Origin: Triglochin maritima
Lineage: Eukaryota > Streptophyta > Magnoliopsida > Alismatales > Juncaginaceae
Length of the DNA stretch: 64,000 bases
Assembly: GCA_963682175.1 (NCBI GenBank)
Contig: OY821784.1
Span: forward strand, 23,851,621-23,915,620
Reading direction: 5' to 3'
Part shown: positions 34,063 through 45,900 of the stretch, piece after piece
Layout of the letters: every line of letters begins with the position of its first letter
Position numbering within the stretch: position 1 is the first letter of the stretch
Position numbers and translations under genes: made by a program
Notes under the pieces: model-generated
The model's input: only the letters and a program-made list of their open reading frames with translations
What the model was told of the DNA's origin: nothing
The model's database searches: none

Positions 34063-35721
34063 CTATCCAATAGCTTCTTTATTCCTACTGAGGACTCTCA
34101 ACAATTCATTCTCTTGATTGGGAGTCAAATCCGATGCTATGATAACTGGGAGGGTGGATGAGGGTCCTAAAAATGCATACTTCAATGTAGTAGGGAGAGG
34201 CTTCAACTCTAGTGATGGTGGTTCTTGTGGTGAGGGTTTGGATTGAGGTCTTGGTTCGGCTAAAAGTCCACCTAAGGCTGACCAATTGGGTGAAGATCGA
34301 TTCGAACCTATATAATTGATTTGGTCACAAATTGTGGCCTCACCACTCAGGTTCTTTTGAAAATCAACTTCATCCAATTGGGTGAAATTTAAGTAATCCG
34401 AAATCAACTCATCTTCACTACAATCCTGAATGTAATTCAATTCACTCGATTCATCAGAGAAAATTCCAGGTTGCTTCCCTAAGTTAAAAATATTTAGCTC
34501 AGCTGTCAAATTCCCAAATGACAATTTCATCAATCCATTCCTACAATTGATTAGGGCATTGGAAGTGGCTAAAAAAGGTCTTCCTAAGATCACAGGAATT
34601 TGATTGCTAGGGTTAGCAACAGGCTCCGTGTCTAAGACAACAAAGTCCACAGGAAATATGAATTCACCCACTTTGATCAGAACATCATCAACCACACCTC
34701 TAGGAATCTTAACAGATCTATCAGCCAATTGGAGTGTGGTCCTAGTCTGTTTAAGGTCTCCTATATCCAATTCTTTATATACAGAGTAGGGAAGCAGATT
34801 AACACTAGCACCCAAATCCAGCAAGGCCCTATTGATTAAGGTGTTACCAATTACACATGAAATAGTCGGACAACCAGGGTCTTTATATTTGATTTGTGTG
34901 GGTTGGGTTAACACAGAGCTTATATTTGCAGTTAAGAAGGCTCTTTTTGGTACTTGTGTTTTCCTTTTTTTGGTGCATAAGTCTTTTAAGAATCTTGCAT
35001 AAGGTGGAATTTGTTGAATAGCTTCTAATAAAGGGATGTTTACCTTTACTTGCTTAAAGACTTCCAACATTTTCTCCATTTGATTTGTATGATTCTTATT
35101 AAGTCTATTAGGGAATGGTGCTTTAGGAATGAATACTCTTTCAGGTTCAATGGATTCAATTTCAATTGGTTCCTCAGATTGAATTGGTGGCTCATTGGAT
35201 GGCTCAGGTGTGACAGAATTATTAGGCTCATTAGCCAAGGGGTGAGTGACATTGTTATTAACAAATTTTCCAGATCTTAATGTAAGTATAGTATTAATGT
35301 GTTGATTTTGCTCTTCTTCTTGAACCATATGAACTGGTCTATTGTTATTGTTCACATTAGGAGGTGGTGCATTATGTGGTACATTAGGTGGAGCCCTAAT
35401 GTGTTGAGGATTGAATGATTGAGGATTAAATGGTTGAGGTGGTTGATATGGCATATGTTGATGTGGTTGATATGCCATATGTTGATTATGTGGATTGTTA
35501 ATTCTTGGGTTCACCTCGGGTTGGCTTGGGAATCTTCCTCTTTCTCTTTCACCTACAACTTGTGCTAATTGACTTACTTGAGTCTCTAGCTTTTGAAAAG
35601 AGTGAGTAGTTGTTTGAACAAATGTTTTCATTAAGTTTTCCAAATCAGTTAATCGGCCATCACTATTATTGTTGTTGTTTGAATACATTTGTTGTCTAGG
35701 TGGTTGGCCTTGCTGAGGCAT
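34063..35721 (-). pseudogene. Gag linker and protease of element C
   Basis: 552 residues in the same frame as the upstream gag and the downstream RT. A Gln/Asn/Pro-rich linker is followed by KAPFPNRLNK and the aspartic protease DLGASVNLLPYSVYKEL, then LGRPFLATSNALINCRNG and a stretch (PTTLKYAFLG, IIASDLTPNQENELL) that leads into RT. It ends at TAG 34063-34065, where relatives have Trp in NKEAIGWT; a single G-to-A change explains the stop. Confidence 0.88.
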
Positions 35722-35742
35722 GGGTGCAGGATTTGAATTCCC

Positions 35743-36876
35743 TTAGCTCCATGAAAAATTGGGATGGTTGCGCCAACCTGGATTATAGGTTGACGAATAA
35801 GGGTCATTCCTAGGACGATTAAATGCAGCATTAACGTGTTCCATGTCCGAAGAAATGTGTGCACACTCCTCCAAAACATGACCAGGTTGACCACACATAG
35901 AGCAAGAAACAGAAGAGATTTGATTTACTAGGGGTCGGGTTTGAAGCTCTAGAGTTTCCATCCTACGCATAAGGGTGGCTAATTTCGCTTCAGCAGCTAT
36001 AGAAGCATCTACAGCTAAGACACCTGATCTGGATTGATTTGCTATTCTAGATCCAATACACGGGTTGGTTGGTGCCCTAGCAGTGTCCCATTGCATACTA
36101 TTATCAGCCAAGTCTTCAAGAAAAGTCCAAGCATCATTCTCATTTTTGGACATAAAGCTTCCTTGACTTACAGATTCTAGCATAACTCTAGATGTAGGTG
36201 TTAATCCCTCATAGATAATTTGGCACAATTGCCATCTTGGAATTCCATGATGAGGGCATTGGGTCAGAAGGTGCTTAAATCTCTCCAAATATGAATAGAA
36301 CGGCTCGCTCTCAGATTGAACGAATGCACAAATTTCATTCCTAATCCTAATAGTCTTATGGTTGGGGAAATATTTCTTTAAAAACACTTGAACAAACTCA
36401 GCCCAACTCCTAATAGATCTTTCGGCTAGACTATATAGCCATTTTTTAGCGTCGTCCTTCAGTGCTAGAGGCACGAATTTAAGACGCACTGCCTCCTCAG
36501 GGATATGCTGGTAATGCATAAAGGAGCAGATTTCCTCAAATTCTCTAAGGAAGAGATATGGATCTTCCTTAGAGGTGAACTTGGGCAACATACTCAGGTA
36601 TTGTGCCTTGAGTTCGAAGTCGCGACCCGGTATGGTGGGCATAACGATGCACGATGGCTGAGCAGCCATCGTTGGGTAGCACCGATCCCTCAGAGTGATA
36701 GGTGGTGCAACAGGTGGGTCCACTACATTCTCACCCATTGGATTCGGGTGAGGTGGTGCAACAGGTGGATTGCGGCTAAGCTCTAGACTGGAATCTAAAT
36801 GAACTCGTGAGAGTCGATTGCTCAAGTCCCGAACCCAAATCTGAGTGCACTGGTTTGAATTAATTTTTGAATTCAA
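35743..36876 (-). pseudogene. Gag of element C
   Basis: 377 residues starting at the first ATG of the frame. The gag core (FTSKEDPYLFLREFEEICSF, LKDDAKKWLYSL, FLKKYFPNHKT, YLERFKHLLTQCPHHGI) and the zinc knuckle CSMCGQPGHVLEEC are intact and closely parallel the B protein. It stops at TAA 35743-35745 directly after NFSWS, where a C-to-T change of a Gln codon is the simplest explanation. The frame then continues into the protease segment. Confidence 0.88.
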
Positions 36877-38184
36877 ATTTGAAATTTAAATTCCAAATTC
36901 AAATTCAAGAATCAATTACTTTTTGATTTTTTTTTATTTTATTTTTTTTTCAAAAAAAAGAAAAAGAAAACAAAGGAAACAAACAATAGAATGGGGAAAG
37001 ATGAGAAATGAATCCTAATCTAGAGAATTGAGGTGAGAAGAGAAAGAAGACTCAGATGAGAAGGGAAACTTAACTCTAAAAGATAGATGAGAGGGTTGGT
37101 CAGAAGTTTCCTAAACAAGCACGGTTCAAACAATCCTAGACCTAGTGTAGCTTAAGTCTAGACGACTCCTAACTGGTTATGTCGAATTGATTCGCTTGAT
37201 TCACCTCCCTCACTAATCAAACCAACTTGGCCGGGCCGTGTATAGCTAGTGGGGGCACTTCCGACAGAGTCGGTGCCAATTAGACAACCACTTCGCTTGG
37301 AAGACTTACGTCAACACAAAAACACTTTCTAGACACCAAATTAAATTCGATCAGCTTCAAGTCATAGCAAGTCAAACCAATCTTCTCCTTAATTGAGTCT
37401 GAATCCTTAGGGGCCAATGTCTAATTGATTTTAATTAAGGCTTGGGTGACACTTTGGGATTGTTATTTGTGGGCCACGGAAGGGTGATGAAATCCCCACC
37501 GTATCTTTTCCTACGGAGTTGCCCTTAAGATAGTTTAACCTAAATCTAGCAGAGATAGTCAAACATTGGTCTTTAGTGGGGGACAATTGCAAAGTTGTAT
37601 GCAAACTAAATTATATGCTTAAATGCAATCAATAAAAACCGTGCACGTACCTTGCCTCCAGCACTCTTCAACAATGAATTGATTTGCAAAATTTAGCATA
37701 CATAATGCGAGAAAATCTTTAAATGATGCATGCACTAAGGCCTTTCTAATTTTGCAAAATTTTAGGTCACAAGTTGAATTAGTGTCAATTATGGAAGTTT
37801 GCCCTACACATGCAATTCTACCAAACAAGAAATTTTCCGAAAATGGAAATTACGAGGAAAATGCAACAAATGTTACCTACGCACACTCAGTCGGGTTCGC
37901 CGCCCGCTCTCGATAATTTCCAGTGCTCTACGCGTCCACCCAGAGATGAGTCGCGTTCAGGAGAATTTTCAGGCTCAGATATTCAACCCGTGTGGCGTTT
38001 CCGCCGCAAACTCTACTGGAGATGCGGCGTTTTCGCTGCCTGTTCAATTCGGATGGTCTCCGGATTTTTGTGTCCTCTCTACGACTTCCTGAAAAGCACA
38101 GAGAAAACGTTAGATCGCGAAAAACCAAAATCCAAACAAAACAAAAAAAACGAAATCACAAAAAAAACTTAAAATTCTCGTCGC
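36877..38184 (-). other. 5' leader of element C
   Basis: About 1.3 kb without a convincing ORF. It holds two GC-rich inverted repeats (37991-38007 and 38032-38049) about 135-195 bp from the primer site, and an AT-rich inverted-repeat stretch at 36866-36916 before the gag start. Confidence 0.7.
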
Positions 38185-38202
38185 CTCCCCGGCAACGGCG
38201 CC
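38185..38202 (-). promoter_or_regulatory. Primer-binding site (tRNA-Asp) of element C
   Basis: TCCCCGGCAACGGCGCCA on the + strand, a perfect 18-base match to the 3' end of plant tRNA-Asp as I know it. It lies six bases from the LTR. Confidence 0.93.
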
Positions 38203-38208
38203 AAAAAC

Positions 38209-39478
38209 TTGTTGAGATTTTTATTTATACCACAAGTGCACAGCCGCGTTGAAGCGGTGGCAAGTACGGGTCGAACACAAGGAGGGAGAGATTCTTATAT
38301 TTTTGTGATTTTCTTTGATTAAGGAAAGCAAAAGAGAAATAGTGTTGGTTTGAGATTTTTGGATTATTTTTTTATTTTTCTAAAGCAAGAACAACAAGAA
38401 CAAAAACTAAGAAGAAATAACTATGGATGAGAGTCCAGTGGGTGGGAGTTATGAATCTTCGAGTTAGATTAGAGATTACGAAAATTATTATAAATCAAGT
38501 GAGATATTAAGCATCATATGATAATTGATTTAACAAAAACTCATATGATCAAAACACTAACAAGAAATTAAAATAAAAACGATCTCTCTTCTCTAACCCT
38601 AAATCCATCACCCCCACCTTTGGAGGGTTTTAGAAACCCATGGGGAGAAGTTGAGAAGGGTTCATGGAGATCATCGAGAGCCTATGAAAACAAAAAGAAA
38701 GAAATATTATACTAAACTACGATCTACGAAAACAAATACAATTATTCTAAGCATGCAACAAATTATTCTAAGAGAAGAGTAAAGAACAACTAGATTATTC
38801 TACTGGAATTAAGAACATGAAACATTAATCTAAAACTAAGCTTACAAAAGACAAAGATAATGGAGAAATAAAAGGGCAGAATTTTATTGCTTTAAAATGT
38901 AATACAAAAAACTCCTCTTACACAATATTTCGGGGCTATTTATAGCCGATACAAGAAACCCTAAGTATGCATCAGGAAGGACACGTGTTACTACACAATT
39001 GGACGAAAATAGGAGGTACGGATCGCAACCCATGCGGCGATTCCGCCGCATATTGACCGTTAGATGCGGCGATTCCGCCGCATGGATGGTCCAGATGACT
39101 TCGTGCTTTTGTGGGTGTGTTTTTGGTATGTTGTAGGTGGCCTCCACGTGGATAAATCAATTATTGCATATCTTTGGAGATCCGAATTTGATTTCTTCTT
39201 GAATACTCCTCCAAAATAACTTTTTAGTCCTTCTAATTTGCGATCAAGTCCCTGACTTCTTATGCAATCAATTGGACTTCAACTTGAGCTTGAATCTCTA
39301 TCTAATTGGTCTTTGTGATCCATCTAAGTCCATTGCACGCGTTTTAGCTCGAATAATGGTAAATTGCATTGTAACTCCTGAATTCTGCACAATTGCTCAA
39401 AACAATACCTTAGTAGCATTTATTTATATAAAAACACTCTAAATGAAAGACATATGATGCAATGTATGCAATGCATCA
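38209..39478 (-). repeat. 5' LTR of element C
   Basis: Partner of 19334-20603. TATAAATAG lies at 38936-38944 (- strand), and two 20-base palindromic hairpins lie upstream at 39032-39051 and 39064-39083. Confidence 0.95.
38936..38944 (-). promoter_or_regulatory. TATA box of the element C 5' LTR
   Basis: TATAAATAG on the - strand, about 90 bp downstream of the paired GC hairpins. Confidence 0.7.
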
Positions 39479-39483
39479 GTCGT

Positions 39484-39793
39484 TGTGGATGTGCATCGAC
39501 TACAGAATGTTGAATAAGGTTACCATCTGAAACTTGTACCCTTTACCAGGATCAAAGACTTCTTTGATTAGTTGCATATCGTGAAGGTTTTCTCCAAGAT
39601 TGATCTACGCTCAGGCTACCATCTGTTGAGGATAAAGGAGGAAGATGTCTAGAAGACAACATTCAAGACTCGCTATGGGCACTATAGTTTCTTGTGATGC
39701 CATTTGGATTGACGAATGTGCCTACAGTATTCATGGACTTGATGAACAGAAAGTTCAAGCCATACCTCAAAAGATTTGTCATCGTCTTCATGG
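39484..39793 (+). pseudogene. Middle part of the element D reverse transcriptase
   Basis: It resumes at LWMCIDYRMLNKVT after element C, passes DLRSGYHLLRIKEED and [20 protein letters not shown], and reaches FMDD. At that point a solo LTR cuts the catalytic motif. Stops and frame changes are present. Confidence 0.8.
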
Positions 39794-39798
39794 ATGAC

Positions 39799-41340
39799 TG
39801 ATTGACATCATTTCATGCTTATATTTGTATCTTATATCCATTATCTTACACCTAACCAATGCTATGTGACGAGTTTTATGTTGGAATTTCAGAAATAAAT
39901 AGGTTTGAAGAGATAAAGCATGAAAGGACTCAAAAGCAGGGAAAATGACTTAATTGTGAGACCTGGGGACTAAGATGCAAGGGAGAAGGACCTGAACGTA
40001 AGACCGAATGACCAAAGAGCAAAACAGAAAACTCCACACCATCATGGGGAGTATTTTGGCAATTCTATTCGGGTCGGAGCTCCAACAAGTGAAGTAGATG
40101 CATCAAAGACCAACTAAGACATCCAGAAAAGTCCAGAATAAAATCCAGCGTCATCTGGACCATAAAAACCGCCAATTGGCGGTTTGTTTGGCTCCGAATC
40201 TGCTAAGCTTTGGTGGGCATGTGTATTAGAGTGTGTTTATTCTATTTCTGGTATTTGTTTAGTCTCGTACCGGGGGATTGCCCCGGATTACCTTTTTCTA
40301 TGACTATAAATAGAACTCTTCACCTTCTATTGTAAACTACCCATTTCTTGGTGGCATTCTCTCTACTTGGAGTAAGCCTTGAAGCAAAACTCAAGGTGGA
40401 GAAGAATGCTACCTTCAATATGAGTCGTTGTTAATAAAATAATTGTTCTTAGTTTCTTTTAATCTTGTCTTTTAGTTTTTGCATGCTTCTTTAGTTTTAC
40501 TTTCCTTTCCTTTTAGTTTCTTTAATATTCCTTGCTTGCTTAGTCTAATTTCATTTCAGTAGAATATTTCATTTTAATGTAGGTTGTAGTGTAATGATTA
40601 GTGAGTAGTTCCATCCCCATTTGGGGGGTGGAGAAATATGTGATATGATCATGTAGTGTATTAGGTGTGTGTTATCTTAATCTCTTGAGCCTTATATGAT
40701 TTCCATAACCATCTAATGGGATTTCACTCTTATCTTTGATATGCTAATGCTCTTGAATGAATCTTAGCTTATGCTTAGATTAGTGGACCTATTTTATGGG
40801 GAATAATAAGGTGAGAACATGGATGAAATTAATATTGGAAACACAATTCTAGTGCATGTACTCTTGTTGCCTTTACCTTGGTTAATGCCTTGTATGTTTT
40901 AATGATATTGGGTTATCTTATTTCATGTGGAGGCATAGTAGGGTCTAGTCTTTATACATCAGTTCATTTGGTTTCATTCCAATTATTGTCTTGTATGTTT
41001 TAACGATATAGTCTTATCTTATTTCATGTGGAGGCAAGTTGGATTTAGTTTTATGATTTCATGCACTACATGTTGTGAGGAGCATAATTGAACACACACA
41101 CACACACATCTTTATATTCACATTATTTCTCTACCCCCTATGGGGTTTAGTTTTATTGCTTATCTTCCATTTCCTTTTTGCATTGTAGTGTAGTTTAGTG
41201 TAACCACCATTTCTCTCCTTTCTTTACCACTCGCCTTCGAACAAACCAAAAGTCGACACACATCCCTGTGGATCGACCCGTATTTGCCACTGCTTCAACA
41301 CGGCCGTGCACTTGCGGTTTAATATAAAACGAATCAATCA
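39799..41340 (+). mobile_element. Solo LTR (A-type) inside the FMDD motif of element D
   Basis: 1,542 bp, TGATTGACATC...GAATCAATCA, flanked by ATGAC (39794-39798, 41341-41345). It has TATAAATAG at 40305-40313 and a perfect 20-base palindrome at 40166-40185. It is similar to the reverse complement of the element A LTRs but differs at many sites, so it came from a relative. A CA run lies at about 41092-41108. Confidence 0.93.
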
Positions 41341-42150
41341 ATGACATTTTGGTATGCTCCCCGGATAGAGAGCAACACAGGGAGCATCTGAGGACAATAC
41401 TTGGAGTCTTGAGGGATCATAAGCTTTATGCCATGTACTCGAAGTGTGAGTTGTCGCTGGACCACGTAGCTTTTCAGGGGCATATTGTGTCAAAGGACAG
41501 GATCTCGGTAGATCCGGTGAAGGTGGAGGTAGTAACGCAGTGAAAGGCCTCGACGAGCGTGTTAGAAATCAGGAGCTTTGTGGAACTTGCAGGCCATTAC
41601 CGTCGTTTCATCAAGGACTTCTCGAAGCTTGCTTCACCATTGACGGCGCTGACGCAGAAGGGCGTCAAGTTTGTTTGGTCCCAGAAATGCAAGGACAGTT
41701 TTCAAGAGTTGAAGAGACAACTGATTACTGCACCGATTCCGACTCTTCCGAGTAGCGTGCAGTGGTGGTTATGTGATCTACGGCGATGCATCAGGGATCA
41801 GCTTGGCTTGCGTGCTCATGCAGCATGAGAAAGTGGTGGTGTTTGTTTCGAGGCAGCTGAAGGCACACAAGAGGAACTACCCTACGCGTGACTTGGAGTT
41901 GGCGGCGGTAGTTCATGCACTAAAGACCTGAAGGCACTATCTGTACGGTGAGCGGTTTGAGGTCTTCACCGACCACCAAAGTCTGAAGTATCTATTTTCA
42001 CAGAAGGAGCTGAATATGAGGCAGCGCAGATGACTCGTGTTCATCAAGGACTGTGACTTCACTATTTCTTGTCACCAGGGAAAGGGGAATTCAGTTCCAG
42101 ATGTCTTAGACAGGAAGGTAGGGGTTTCAGTGGCCAACCTATTCAGTAAG
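41341..42150 (+). pseudogene. C-terminal RT and RNase H remnant of element D
   Basis: From the second half of the FMDD motif: ILVCSPDREQHREHL, KLYAMYSKCELSLDHVAFQGHIVS, then [27 protein letters not shown] and the RNase H pieces [22 protein letters not shown]. At least two frameshifts and several stops are present. Confidence 0.82.
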
Positions 42151-42159
42151 GAGTAGAGG

Positions 42160-42989
42160 TTGATTGAGACCTTGGTAGAGTGGAGGCCGTTCATAGATGG
42201 ATCTGAGGGGGTAGTGATTGCGGGGCTAAGAGTGGAGCCTCAGATAGTTTCGAGGATCGTGCAAACCCATAGTGGAGATGATGAGCTGCCCAACTTGATA
42301 CAGTTGGCGGCCAAGGAGGGATCGGATTTCAGTATGGGAATAGATGGGGATTTGCGGTTCAAGAACCGTATCTGGGTGCTGAAGTCGAAGGATCAGAGGA
42401 AGGAAATCATGGAGGAGGCAGATCAAGACCACGTTGCCTCTGGAGGGTCTAGCTAAGTTGTACATCGAGGAGATAGTCAAACTGCATGGAATGCCTGTGA
42501 GCATCATCTCTTATCGAGACCCCAAGTTTACAACCCGATTTGGGGGGAGTATGCAGAAGGCCTTGGGGACGCGATTGAAGTTCAGTACAGTTTTTCAACC
42601 GCAGATAGACGGTTAGTCTGAGAGGACAATCCAGACGTTAAAGGATATGCTAAGAGCTTGCACTATGGATTGGGCAAGACATTTGGATGATCACTTGTCG
42701 CTCATCGAATTCACTTACAACAACAGTATCCACGCGAGTATTGGGATGGCACCGTATGAAGCATTGTACAGGAGGCCTTGCAAATCACCAGTTTGCTGGA
42801 ATGATGTAGGAAAAGAGGCAGTTGGTGGGGGCTGAGATGGTATAGATGTACACAAAAAAGGTCGGGGTGATCAGAAAGAGGTTAGCATCAGCACAGAGCA
42901 TGCAAAAGAGCTACGCAGATAAGCATAGACAGGAGTGGAGCTTTGAGGTCAGCGACCATGTGTTTATGAAGATCTCCTCATCTCAGGGA
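42160..42989 (+). pseudogene. Integrase remnant of element D with internal deletion
   Basis: Begins with LVEWRPFIDGSEG...FKNRIWVLKSKDQRKEIMEEA. It then jumps from HVASGG straight to KLYIEEIVKLHGMP, so the zinc-finger end and the first catalytic Asp region are deleted. SYRDPKFTTRFGG (second Asp) and FQPQIDG-stop-SERTIQTL (catalytic Glu, Gln codon mutated to TAG) follow, then the WARHLDDHLSLIEFTYNNSIHASIGMAPYEALYRRPC block. Sequence after DHVFMKISS is lost at the F-type LTR (42995), so a chromodomain cannot be assessed. Confidence 0.82.
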
Positions 42990-42994
42990 GTAAT

Positions 42995-45900
42995 TGTAGG
43001 ATTTCGTGCCCCTGTGTATGTATATATTTTTTAAAAAGTATACATGCATCTATGATCGATTTCCATATTTTCAATAATTGCATGTACATTGTTTTATATT
43101 TATTATAATATCATATAATCTACATATTGATTGAACGTTTTAATTATAACCGCAAGCGCACGGCCGCGTTGAAGCGGTGGCAAATACGGGTCAATCCACA
43201 GGGCGGTGTGTCGACTTTAGTTTGTTCGAAGGCGAGTGGGAAAGCAAGGAGAGAAAGGAGTTATGATCTAAACTACACTACCATGCAAAAGGAATGAGAA
43301 ATACGCGATAAAACTAAACCCCATAGGGGGTAGAGAAAGAATGTGAATACAAATATGTGTATGTGTGTGTGTTCAATTAAGCTCATCACAACAAGTAGTT
43401 CATGAAAATCATAAAACTAAATCCAACTTTGCCTCCACATGAATTAAGATAACACAATATCATTAAAACATATAAGAGAAATAATTCGATTGAAGCTAAA
43501 TGAGCTGATGTATAAAGACCAACCCTCATTATGCCTCCACATGAATTAAGATTTACACAATCATTAAACCATACAAGACATTAACCAAGGTAAAGGCAAC
43601 AATAGTACATGCAACTACAAATCATGTTTCCTTCATCAATTCCATCCATATCCTCACCTTATCATTCCCCATAAAATAGGTTCACTAATCTAAGCATATG
43701 CTAAGCTTTATTCAAGAGCATTAGCATATCAAAGACCAGAGTGAAATATCATTAGATGGTTATGGAAATCATGTAAGGTTCAAAGGATTAAGATAACACA
43801 CACCTAATACATCACATAATCCTATCACACATTTCTCCACCCCCTAAATGGGGATGGAACTACTCACTCATATTTAAACTACAACCTACATTAAAATGAG
43901 ACATTCTACTGAAAGGAAATTAAACTAAGCAAACAAGAAATATTAAAGAAGCAAAAAAGACATAAAACTAAAGAAGCATGCAAGACATATGAAAGGAAAT
44001 TAAACTAAGAAAGAAACAACATAACTAAAGGAAAACGTCTATTATTACTCACTCAATTACAAGTAGTCTCTCTCCACCAGGGGTTTTTGCTTCAAGGCTT
44101 TTACTCCTAGTAGAGAGGATGACCACCAAGAGAGTGATGGGATACAAGAGAGGAGGGAGAGTTCTATTTATAGCCATAGAAAAAGGTAATCCGGGACAAT
44201 CCCCCGGTATGGGACTAAACATATACCAGAAATAGACTAAATACAGTCTAATACGCGACCCAACGAAATCTTAGCGGATCCAGAGCAACCCGGACCGCCA
44301 ATCAGCGGTCAACAGGGTTTGGATCGGGCTGTTATTTCGTGTGGGCTTTTCTAGATGTCTTTGTTTGTCTTTTATGCATCTACTTGCTTGCTGGAGCTCC
44401 GACCCGAATAGAATAGCCAAAATACTCCCCGGTGTGGAGTATTCTTGTTTGCTCATTGGTCCTTCGATCTTACATACATGTCTTTCGATCTTGCATCTTA
44501 GTCCTCGAGTCTCTCAACTCAGTCCTTTTTCCTGCTTTTAGGTCCTTTTATGCCTCTTCTCTTCAAACCAATTTATTTCTGAAATTCAAACATAAAACTC
44601 GTTACGTAGCATTGTTTAGGTAAAAGATAATGGATATAAGATACAAATGTAAGCATGAAATGATTTCAATCACATATATATTAAAACAAACATAAGAGAT
44701 CATACCCAAAGGTTCTCTAAAACCTTTATGAAGATCCGGAGTTGCCTCGCACGTCGAATCACCAGTTGATTCACCTCCAATTGTTCACCAAACTCTAAAC
44801 ATTTAACCATAATTGGAATAAATCCAACCCATGATCAACAATAATCTCTTAATAATTCTAACAAAATCGTGCTCACTAGTCGACCAAAGCTTGCTTATCG
44901 ATCGACCGGTAGGCAGTTAATTGCGGTTTTGGTTGGACCCATCACACGCTTCCAAAGCTACTTTGATTTTTTAGTCAAACCTTACGTATAAACGGTTGAC
45001 CGATTCAACACGAGAAACGACTACTGGAAGTTTTTGGTCAAACTAAGCTACAAGTTTGTCGATCGATTACTACTAAGAAGAATTTGCGGAAGCTCCTGAA
45101 AGTTTTCGGTCAAACCACGACTTTTACCGATCGACCGATCAATCCCAAAACAGTTACTGGAATTTTTTGGTCGACCCATGTGTCCTTCCGGTTGACCGTT
45201 CACATACGCAACAACTACTGTGAATTTTTGGTCGACCGGTCTTCGAAAACGTTCGACCATTTTGTCCGATTTTTGTCTTTATCAAATTTTGGATTTATGT
45301 CCAACAAAATTCAATCTTTGGGATTTTTAGCAAATTCATATATCACGTAACATATTATCTTATGCAATATGAAAATATTACACCCCATAGTACATACATC
45401 TCATATGAATTTATTCATGATTCTAATCATGTCATTTTTCATGACATTGATTTTATCGATTCACCACGTGTATCCCATTTCACATGAAACCCGATACACC
45501 ATACGAATACAAAATCAAGCTTCTTGTTTCCCAGTTTTGTGGTGTTACATATAGGAGGATCTAAGCTATATTGACAATGATATTAAACACTTAATATCAC
45601 AAACTATAAGCCGTATCTAGTTACACATTATAGTTACCCAATTAGCAAAGATGTCTTGTTCACTCGAACTAAACACGATTAATTTAATGATGTGGAGACG
45701 TCACTTGTATCTATCCCTTGCCACATGATATTAACAATATATACAAAGTAGAAATGTGTCACATTTGTATTATATATTCATTTCTTGATCTCTTAAGCTA
45801 ATTATAAATATGTAACTTAACTGAAGTCACATTGTGTACATTATCATTTTGCTTTATCAAGGGGCACTAATATCATCACTCAAATTAGGAGGGGCAATGA

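Larger units (their letters stand above)
19334..39478 (-). mobile_element. Element C: Athila-like Ty3/Gypsy with gag-pol and extra ORF
   Basis: LTRs of 1,270 bp each (19334-20603 and 38209-39478) lie between perfect GTCGT duplications (19329-19333, 39479-39483). Without the nested element B the element is about 11.5 kb. The interior on the - strand holds primer site, leader, a single gag-protease-RT-RNase H-integrase frame, a further ORF and the polypurine end. By eye the LTRs differ at about 17 positions plus one indel, so the insertion is recent. The coding frame has two nonsense codons, one frameshift and damaged integrase residues, so this copy is not autonomous now. Confidence 0.95.
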
